NCBI GenBank assembly: GCA_964019135.1
Contig: OZ025263.1
Span: 30,379,639 to 30,443,638, forward strand
DNA length: 64,000 nucleotides
DNA from: Arenicola marina
Lineage: Eukaryota > Annelida > Polychaeta > Arenicolidae
Direction: 5' to 3'
Part shown: one piece after another, positions 54,804 through 64,000 of the stretch
Layout: every line of letters begins with the position of its first letter
How positions within the stretch are numbered: position 1 is the stretch's first letter
The notes under the pieces: model-generated
What the model saw: only the letters and a program-made list of their open reading frames with translations
Databases searched by the model: none
What the model was told of the DNA's origin: nothing
Program-made: the position numbers and the translations under genes

Positions 54804-57180
54804 TTTACGGTTCATGGAAAGTACCGATGAGAATACTGCGTGAAGAGGCCCACAACTTTGACCAACGGCGATCCTCATCGTATCTCGGATATCGACATGA
54901 GCACGGTTATGTGTCAGTCAAACTAATGACCGGGACATATCGAGGACTAAGTAAGATTAATAGTTTTGTTGTAACCGCCAGGGAGCGTGTTAGCCTGGCG
55001 TGATCAATGATGGTTGCGGTGGAGGGGGCTGGAGTATTCTCTCAAGTCCCCCATCAGCTTCGCAGCCTGGCCGCCTCTCACGTCTAACCCCTGGGCTGCT
55101 GGTTCTTTGACCCCCGGCGGGACGGGGTGGGGGGGCTGGCGGGAGGTGGGGGGACTGGCGGGGTAAGGGCGGGAGGGGTGGTGGGGGGGGGGGACGGGCG
55201 GGGTTAGGGGAAAGGGAGGCTGTGGAACTTGGGGCTGATCCAGAAGATCGGCTGACGGACAAAGAGGGAAGAGCTCGCCGCTTAATGGAAGTCCAAGAGG
55301 GAGGTGCCATGTAGCTTAGCAGGGAACACGGTCGAAACAAGACCAGGGAAACAACTCCCATTGCATAGGTTGAGAGCGTTGTTTGTTTATCTTGCTCGGT
55401 CAGGTTGTTTGTTTGCTGTTTGAACTACGGTCTGGTAGCGACCTTGGCTAAATGAGTCCCCCTTAGATGGAAACACAAGAGGCATAACCTCGGGCGGAAA
55501 TGGCTAAAAACGAGGCGTCTTACGTGGCATCGGTAACGCATGCCAGCCTTGCGCCCTCTACTGTGAGACGGAGGAATGATCTGCCTCTGGATAGATCCAG
55601 ATTGTGTTATGACGTCTCGTCAAGCATCGTCTCTAATGAGGATCCGTGTGATTCCCGAATTCGATGGTGATGTAAAAAAATCCCAAGGCAAAGATTGCGG
55701 CGGCTTCGGTGTCAACCTATAAGATCAATACACCTCTTCATTTGCTTACGTGATGCAAGAGAAGCAATACGTTTGTTCTCGCCATCCGGTTTTGTCTACT
55801 TGATATCCAACATTGTAAACGCTCTTTGATCGTGCTCACAGACGGAAATTTTGTATTTTTGGCCATTATTGGCATGAAACAGAGACCTAATAATATGGAT
55901 ATGTTTTCCCTATTGGTGGTCTTATTGGGGTGTGCTGGCGTGTGGCAAGATTTCTGTATTTAGATCTATATCCTGGGTGGGCCAGAATAACACCATTCAA
56001 AATCTATAGAATTAGCCCACCATATATTTAGACACAGGCACACGTTTATAGGCAGGCTTCTTGGTAATACAACCCGAATCAGCTGTTTGTTTATATAGAA
56101 TAAGAGAAAGGTGAGCAAGTACCATGGACGGACTGCCCGTGATTTTGAATTTTTTGCTGTTATTTGTGATACAAATATCCAGGAATATCAAGCTCGTAGC
56201 AGATTATACGTGTTTTTCGTTCTCTTCGAGATCTTTCTTATCCTCACTGTTTCTTTCAGTATGTCTCTATATTTCCCCTCTCCCATCTGCCTCTCACTTT
56301 CCCTCTATAGTTCTGTCTCTCTGTTTCATATGTATCTCCCGGTCTCACTTCTGTATCTCTTGATCTTTTCCTATCGCTCTCTGCCCCTCACTCCCTCGCT
56401 CACTCTCTCTATCTCTTTCTCACCTGTTCCATCACTCTCGTCTCTTCTCTCTCTCCTACTTGCGCACGTGTCTTTCCGTTGCTATCTCCCTTATCTCCTT
56501 AGCTACCCCATTCCTCGTGATATCACACAGACTACATTAACCTGGAAGTATAAATACTTTTCTATTGATTTCCATGCGTCTCTTAATGGACTAAAAGCTT
56601 CCCTAATAGCTAACCACGATGATAACTGCGCACCGCTGTCCGGCGTCCATTAAAACCAGAGGTTTTTCAATGAAGGGTGCCAGGGACATCTCGCAGGCTT
56701 CATCTTCTTGGAACACACGTACCTATAAAACCACACGCCACTTTGGCTATATTCAAGCCACTTACCCATACAAAATCATGGCAGCCTATCTTGGTTTTTT
56801 TTAATGTTCGCTTTGCAGCGGAAGCGAGACATACAAACACTAATGTTACAAGATTTTGCTCAACATCCAATAACAAAGAAAATGTTCAGTTCTTCGAAAT
56901 CTATATTTGTCCGCTTTGGGGGGCTTCACAAATTAACCTCAAGATACAGGTAACATCTTGCATATCTATCAAAGACGAGTGGTGAACTTTTACTGTGTGA
57001 AAGTTTCTTCCAGTTCACTTGTTCGTTGAAAGAGTTCGCTGAAGTAAAGGTTACTCATAACTATTTTATTTCACTATTTTATTAAAACATCCGTACATAG
57101 ATTATACATAACTTACATATTTCTCGTATTAATACCAATTACGTTTATAATTCCTCACACAAACGTCACCTTTAAGAAGA
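54804..57180. other. no gene recognised
   Basis: It holds a G-rich tract at 55,100-55,200 and a C/T-rich tract at 56,230-56,470, whose 180-codon open frame is explained by pyrimidine bias. Nothing else was identified. Confidence 0.5.
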
Positions 57181-57189
57181 TGGTGCCCT

Positions 57190-57300
57190 GCTTGATGATC
57201 TGCCCAGCTGGGCAAGGTCAGGGTCACGGTCACGGAGTTGCCTCCCAGCTGGGCAAGGTCAAGGTCACGGTCACGGTCATGGAGTTGCCTCCCAGCTGTG
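57190..57300. repeat. two-copy tandem repeat rich in GGTCA half-sites
   Basis: CAGCTGGGCAAGGTCA followed by GGGTCACGGTCACGGAGTTG is duplicated at about 57,206 and 57,250. Copy 2 has AAGGTCAAGGTCACGGTCAC with a further GGTCA. Confidence 0.8.
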
Positions 57301-58529
57301 GTATGTCTGTAACGAACGCACCAAGGGGTTTGCACCTGTGTATAGGCGCTTACTGTTACTCCATGGCTTGGTCTTGCTTTTAACATACTGGGTCCCTCCA
57401 AAATTCGTGCTGGTCATACATCGCCTGGGTTCCGCCTTTAACAAATGCCATTGTCGCAAAATAAATTTGGAGTCCTACAACTACTTTTTTAAATATTTTT
57501 TTTTCATCATACTTTATTTCTCATACAATTGTTTTTATCAAGCTCGCGGCTTGGCAAGAGCGCTATAGGGGTGGGGTACAAGCGTGGGGAGGGTGGGGGG
57601 CGGCAAGCGCAATTGGAGAGGGACCGCCCACGACGCGCACCTGCCGATGTTTTGTCTTTCTGCCTTATGGTCTCTGTCTTGTTTCTCGATCATCTACCCG
57701 CATGGGGGGACGGGGGGGGAGGGGGGGGGGGAAGAAGGGGGCAAGGCCAAAGGGAGGGGGAGGGGGCGTGCAAGTTGTCCCCAACAACGTTCTGTCCTTC
57801 ATCCTTATTAAATGGCATTGAATCCGTGACCGTGTGTTAAAGTTGCATATCGAGCTCTTTCCCGCCAAAACGAGGTCAAAATACAAATAAGAATCAATCC
57901 TTGAATTCGTCAAGATTTCTTTTGTCTATACTCCACCCATGCCAGCCTGCAAAATAGAGTCTCTTAGCCTCGCCCGTGATATCAATTTACCAAAGTTTTC
58001 AGTTTTAAACTTAGTGGCAAACGTCATCAGTTTGTCTGCTTCGCGATCCCTCGTTATAAGTAGCAGTGCCGCGCCACGGTTCTGTGGTTTCGCGGGGGGA
58101 CAGACACGTTTGCCACATTACCGCCGATAGGGCGATGTTTATCAGGTTTCTGATTATAGAATGAAACAATCGAGGAATCACGTGGAACACGTGACAACTG
58201 TTATAAATACCATAATGCGTTGCGTTTTAAAAACCAATTCAGTCTAATTAGTGTTTGTCCATTAGCGCAGACGATTTCGAATATGGCATGTGCATGTAAA
58301 AGAAGCAAACACTGCACGCGACTGTCCAGACTGAACTAACATACCAAAGTAACATTTTGACCTGCACAGATTTCACCAAAGGAACAATCGGTTCTTATCA
58401 CAGTCCCCCCACCGCGCTAAGGTTAGAGTTAGGGCTAGGGGGGAGGGGAGACTAAAGGAACGAAGGATGAGGAGGGGCTGCGGTGGGGGGGGGGGGGAGG
58501 TTTCCAGCAAATAGCAAGTTCAACGTGTA

Positions 58530-58741
58530 CAGGGGCGGGTCTAGGAATTTGCCAAGGGGGGTGGGGGGTGCTCTCTGAAAACTTCCGACCGGGGGTATGG
58601 AGTGTGCGCTCTGAAAAACTTGCGACCGGCGGGGGGGGGGGGAGATGCTCGGAAAGGCCGACTTTAACAGTGTATGTTCAGGTTCCCAGGGGGGGGGGGG
58701 TGAAACCCCCGTAAGCCCCCCCCCCCTTAGATCCGCCCCTG
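58530..58741. mobile_element. MITE, CAGGGGCGGATCTAG family, copy 2
   Basis: Terminal inverted repeats CAGGGGCGGGTCTAG and TTAGATCCGCCCCTG enclose 212 bp. The interior shares ACTTGCGACCGG and GACTTTAACAGTGTATGTTC with copy 1. Confidence 0.85.
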
Positions 58742-59139
58742 TACGGTAGCAATATAGGCCTAAGTAGGTTTTTATTTGCAAGCAGGCATAATAAATGCTT
58801 TCCAGAGAGTGTGATCGACAGTCACGGTGAAGTTAAACATAAAATTCAGATTAAACTGGATCCAGCGGATCCAGTGAGTGTGTGAGAGGGGGGGCGGGGG
58901 GGGGGGGGCACCCTGTTGACACCCAAATCGTCATATGGAGCGCCACCCATGTGAATTCTGGGTCTGCCCTTGCGACAAACCGCACTGTTAGGCCAAGTCC
59001 GGGCCCAAGTATACCAACATGACAATGCCGAACTGGCACAAGGTATATGCATGACCCATTAGGCTCACCGCCAACCAACCAAATTTAGCTTCAGCATGCA
59101 GTTAGTTAACTTCTCTTATACATGGTTCAGTGGGTCAGA

Positions 59140-59535
59140 AGATGGCCTAGATGGATGATAGAGTAACAGGCCTAGCTAGACAATGAGACTAATAGGCCTA
59201 AACTGACAGAGTAATATGCTTAGATGGACGATAGAGCAATAGGCCTAGATGGACGAAAGAGTGATAGGCCTAGATGGACCATATAGTGTATGATAAGCCT
59301 ATATGGACCATTGTGTAATAGGCCTAGATGAACCATAGGGCAACAGGCTTCGATGGACGATAGAATAACATGCTTTGACGGACGATAGAGTTATAGGCCT
59401 GTATGGACCATAGTGTTATATGTCTAGTTTGGACCATTGTGTAATAGGCCTACATGGACGATAGAGTAATAGGCCCAGAGGTCTAGAGGGACCATTGTGT
59501 AACAAGCCTATGTGGACCATAGTGCAATAGCCAAA
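59140..59535. repeat. about 27-bp degenerate minisatellite, about 14 copies
   Basis: The unit is ATAGGCCTAGATGGACGATA followed by GAGTA. AGGCCT and GGACCAT/GGACGAT alternate throughout. No coding capacity. Confidence 0.85.
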
Positions 59536-62500
59536 TGTTTATCAACTGACGTCTCCTTCTCGAGACAGAACGACATCCCGTTTTCAAAGGGTACTCCGAG
59601 GGGTGACACCCAGTTTGTATTTAAAAAACGTCTACTGGAGTCATGCGCCTTCAGCAAATAGCCTTGAATTGTCGCGTGATGGATGGAGCATCTAAACAAA
59701 CCAGACAGACGAATGCTTAAAAGTTCAAACTAACAAAACCAAGATCGGGGCCGCTGGTTTTGGCTTGACATGCACGCACCCGTAGACCGTAGACCGCCGA
59801 GCAATATGGCCCAGCCCCCCCCCCCCCCCCCGCACCCCCATCCTCTCCCCTCCAACCCTCCCTTTCACAGGAGCTCAGTTCAGCGGGTTGCCAAAAAAAA
59901 ATCGCCATTTCACCCTGGCGTCACACGTTCCTAGCCTTTGAAATCAAAACAGTTTGCGCTTCAAATTGCCCAGGCGACAGACAGACCGCGCACTGTGGAG
60001 ATCTAGTCAGTAGTCTGTCTATGTAGCCTACCATGGATGCTGTGCGACTATGTGTCAATTCTCGCTGGATACCATAGTATAAACAGAGTGCGTATCCGCT
60101 GGAGATGCGCTGTGCCATATTAGACAGACAGCGTGTCTAGAATATTAGTAACAACGGTGTTGTTTTGTCACCCACGGACGTGTTTGTCGACCAGGTTATA
60201 TATACAACAGGGACGGATAGAATGACCCAGCCTTATACGTGTGTATTTCACGTGTATCGCGTTACAATAGTGACCCCGTGACGCGTCCTGGAAATATTAC
60301 CCCACATACAAGGTATTATACGTCCAATATAGAGGAGGATCAGTATATTTCAGCGCAGGATCACTGTCTGGGAATGTACGCGCTGTATGACGTATAGCCC
60401 GGCGACAGAAGCCCCGTATGTTGACAGACTGCCTTAGAATTGGTCTGTTCACTGGAATTACTACCAGTTGACTAGTAATTGATCGCTTTGCACGGGTAAT
60501 CAACCCGCTTGCGGTGACTTTACGAGTCAATTCTATCGCTTTATTGGTCCGAGAACGAGCCAGACGGCTAGCCCGTAATTGGTTTCATGGATCTGCAAGA
60601 CGATATATATAAAATTTGATTACTATTCGGACCACCTATTTTAGCGGTAAGTATCCACCACCGGTGTTTTAATATAGGATTATATCATTTGGTGGTTGAT
60701 TAACTGAATGCTTGGCCAATATTGCTTGTCTCATTCGGTTAAAGTTGGATGTGAAGTGCAGAGGGAGTAGATGCATCTGAAGCATATAAAACAAGATTAG
60801 ATACAACAGACGCATAAACGAAGACATACAACCATAAACGACGTTTAACCCGCAAATAGATGAAGTTTAACCAGAAATATATGTAGTTTAACCAGCAATA
60901 GATGTAGTATTAACCAGAAATAGATAAGTTTTAACCAATAATAAGTCCAGGCTCGCGATATTGTCCCGTCGCAGCGTTGTTTTTTGCGACTTGTCCTCAT
61001 ATATGACGTCAATGGGTTGGTTTATGTGCTTAGACTTACCGTAATGTCTGTACGTGGTATGGTAGATCTCAGACTTGTCGTCACCATACGTTGTAACGGC
61101 TATGTTGTAAACATGACAATGGGACTACACCAAGCATATTTGTCCTGAATATAAACTCTCTGAAACTGAATACAAAACAGACCACTCGACATTCGGCAAA
61201 GCCATCATTCTGCTATCGACCGGAAGATATAGAATTTGCAAACATTGTTTGCATTCCTGAACCAAGAATTTCTAGTGCCTTGCTGTGTTTTTTCTGTTTG
61301 TCTACAAAACAAAATATATCGCCAGATACTCAAAACTCAAATTACTTACGTGAGTCTGAAGATGGTGGTTTTACTTAACGTGTCGAAGGTTCAGAGTCTG
61401 ACTGAAGTTTAATCTGGAGTGTTCGCAGACATATCTGAGCGGTGGCTCTTTAGCGTCTTTTTGCGATCTCTTCCCCTCGCATTCTCGCCCTCGCGAGAAT
61501 AAGAGCAGGCGAGCGGCACATATATAGCTCCATATGCGTTGGTACACCGTCTTGTAGATATAAATTATCTGTTTTTACAATGAGTCGAATAAAATAAGAT
61601 AATAGGCTAGACTTCGCAGGCGGTATGAAGTATTTTTTGTGCATGAATGTGACTTCCTTTGCCCAGCGTGTCTTAGCCAACATATCGGTAGAGGGGGTTG
61701 CGGGGGGGGGGGGGTTGTTCGGGGTCACTGCCCCGACCCCTGAAGCATTGTTGCAAGGGATCCCGGATTTTGTCCAAACGGGGGTGCGTGAGAGGTGGGG
61801 GCTTTTGAATGTCTTTCTCGCGTGCCTCGATGCCCCCCTCCCATGGCCCTTCCCTCTTTGATCACCTGATGCATCACGGGATATATGTATGTGCTCAACG
61901 TGCAGCATGTGGCCGGGTGATCTATCCGTCCGCCCTGTACCCATACCTCAACATCCCTCACCCCCGCATCCGTCACCCTCGGGGCTGATAGACCCGGGGA
62001 TAGACCATACATCAACATCAGTACTCAGCGGATGTCAGACCAGACAGAAGTTGTTAACCTTTGACCTATATAACAACAGGTTGCTTGTGGGTGATATACG
62101 ATGCAGGTGTTGAATTTATTAACAAAAAACAATATCGCTCTATACGCTTACAGGTTATGAAAAATAGGGTAGGCTAATTGTTGTGGTACCAGCCTATGCC
62201 CCCGCTACGGATACGTTGCAACTTTCATCTATTCCGTCATATTTTTTGCCTGACGCTGATTGATCATGTAACTCTGTAAGCCATGATCTTACACTGCTGC
62301 ATGTTGCCATAGTGATATTGTATTTAAGTGAGGAAGAGAAATTACCATTTTAAGATTGAAGAAGCTACTCTCTAGCTTTTATACGATTCATCTGTGCTTA
62401 GACTATATTGCTTCATTTCAGAACACAAATATCAAAGCTAAATATTGCAATGTTGTCACATCGTACCTCCGCAGGAATGCAGCCCTTGTAAATACCGTTA

Positions 62501-62681
62501 TGGTAACAATCAGCAATGTCACATAAAGCAGTGGTGAAGGAGCCTACTTTTGTTTGCATACTGATGCCCCGAGAGCCGTATGTTGTGTGCTAGCTGGATC
62601 TACTGGGTGTGCGGTATGGAGTGGCATAGTGATTACTGTAACAATGGAACGATTAAGTTCGCAACAAATCACGCTAGTCCG
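59536..62681. other. no gene recognised
   Basis: Mostly unique sequence. TATATATAAAAT (60,604-60,615) lies about 30 bases before a strong donor-like AGCG|GTAAGTAT (60,646), and a four-copy AGTTTAACCAGAAATA repeat lies at 60,845-60,945. No protein-coding exon could be tied to them. Confidence 0.45.
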
Positions 62682-62873
62682 CAGGGGCGGATCCAGGGGA
62701 GGGTAGTCCCGGGGGTCTCCCCCCCCGGGGTCTGCCCCCCCCCCCCTTTTTGAGGAAGAATGCCAGTCGTGGCCTCTCTCCCACCTGGTAGTTTTCAGAG
62801 CACCCTCTCCCCTCTTCTGCCCAGTTTCCAGTGGACTCACTCCCCCTTTTCAAATTCCTGGATCCGCCCCATG
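62682..62873. mobile_element. MITE, CAGGGGCGGATC family, copy 3
   Basis: Terminal inverted repeats CAGGGGCGGATCCAGG and CCTGGATCCGCCCC are present, and GTTTTCAGAGCACCC matches the interior of copy 2 in reverse orientation. AGTCCG occurs on both flanks and may be a target-site duplication. Confidence 0.75.
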
Positions 62874-64000
62874 AGTCCGGCCTTTAGTTAGGTCATAAAC
62901 AATCACAGTGACGCGTTTCCGGTAGCAGTCAAATGAGAGCTGTCGCAATGGTTTGTGGGATGGGTGTGCGCCATGTTTGATTTTAGTGCGTTACCTCCCA
63001 TAACTTCAGTAACTGGAATATACTCAACGCCCCATGTGCATAGCTCCTAAGGAACAGTGAGAACTAACGCTAGCATAGAGATGCTACCGAGAGAACGTAA
63101 AACAACCCATATGGTCTTCTGTGGTTCAAATCAAAACTGACAACTAGACTTTTTGTTCATCATCGGCTCATAACTTATCTTTAGCCTAGCGACAGGTCAC
63201 CTATTTAACCTGAAATTTAACCCCATGACCGATTATAGTTTTTCCGGTGTGATTTATAAGTGAACCGCACCCTAAACGCCGAAAGAGACATAAACAACTT
63301 AAAACATACACGTCGAGGAGATGGTCGTACCAACTGGTTCGGTTATCGTTAGATTTTTGAAGCCGAAGAATTGTCAAGCATATTCTTTTTACTCGGCCAA
63401 TTTTCTTTAGTGTGGTTAGGTAAGGAGCTATAGCTCCATAGCGTGTAATTCGCCTACACCGCGCAATCACAGATCCATAGCTAGCACACAATAGTCCATT
63501 GTGCTTTCGCGTTTCGCCTTGGCTCTTGTATTGTTAAGTGCTGTTCACCTTCAGGGCTTGGGTGAGACGTTTCATCCCTAAACTTGTCATTGCCTTGCGG
63601 GTAAACGCCCTTATTTCAGTGTCTATTAGAACTCGCTGGCACTTCTTATCGCTCCATCCTGCTCCGGCGCTCGTCCTTTGTTCAAAGAAGTGGAGAAAAC
63701 AGCACCGTCGCCTTCATGCCATCTAATCTATAGTAGACGGGTACAATCTGCCGTGGCCATTTTCTCAAGTGACAGATATACCTACCCTGGTCCGGCGGAT
63801 AACCTACATAGCGATTGCAACATTACGCTGATGTTTTGGCAGACTCAGTGGGCGTTGCTGATAGCCTACTTAAAGGTAGAGCAGGGGATATAGCAAATAT
63901 TTCTGATCGGTCAACTGTGAAAAACACAATAGCCCACTTACAGGTACATAAGGAAAGTGCTCTTATCGTTGTGATTGGTCAGCTGGAGATTCCAAAAATA
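62874..64000. other. no gene recognised
   Basis: Unique AT-moderate sequence with short open frames of no known family. Confidence 0.45.

Noticed and set aside
56111-56653. 180-codon frame with apparent membrane segments
   Set aside because: The hydrophobic look comes from a pyrimidine-rich (CTCT) tract encoding Ser, Leu and Phe; no family resemblance.
60600-60655. TATA box followed by a first exon
   Set aside because: TATATATAAAAT and the GTAAGTAT donor are only about 35 bases apart, leaving an exon of about 10 nt; no downstream exon found.

Overview
This is a stretch of animal genomic DNA, most likely from an amphioxus (Branchiostoma). Genes are split by many short introns with GT-AG junctions, tRNA-derived SINEs and small inverted-repeat transposons (MITEs) are scattered about, runs of G or C are common, and tandem minisatellites are very dense. 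The one complete gene encodes a protein very close to vertebrate STT3B. The amphioxus assignment is an inference from this general character. I saw no bacterial genes, no CRISPR array and no recognisable retroviral or other capsid-bearing element.

Layout. At 1-2,070 on the + strand lies the 3' end of a gene whose last exon encodes the paired C-terminal zinc fingers typical of TAX1BP1 (CALCOCO family). Its neighbour, on the minus strand and tail to tail with it, is STT3B, the catalytic subunit of the oligosaccharyltransferase that N-glycosylates proteins in the ER. Its start codon is at 39,830 and its stop at 8,320. I could join 17 coding exons at exact GT-AG junctions into one open frame of 777 residues. 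An eighteenth, frame-preserving candidate exon at 26,644-26,796 would raise this to 828 residues. From 40 to 64 kb I recognise no gene. That part holds MITEs, SINE pieces, minisatellites and a large inverted repeat (about 1 kb arms, 48.5-52.1 kb).

The most unusual thing here is the relation between minisatellites and splice sites in STT3B. The 5' half (exons 1-8) has none. In the 3' half, four splice junctions have themselves been amplified into tandem arrays: the donor of exon 13 (about 38 copies), the donor of exon 15 (about 10), the acceptor of exon 11 (about 14) and both ends of exon 17 (about 9 acceptor-side and 10 donor-side copies). In each case the true junction is the copy next to the exon and the others are decoys in the intron. 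Each unit of the exon 13 array also carries a pyrimidine tract and AG, so it could act as a 36-nt frame-preserving microexon. A sixth array, about 1.4 kb, abuts the acceptor of exon 15 and is almost free of AG in the sense direction. I recall, without being able to verify it here, that minisatellites at exon-intron boundaries were once reported for the amphioxus Adh locus under the name 'mirages'. Several different ones in a single gene, with intact splice signals, deserve a closer look.
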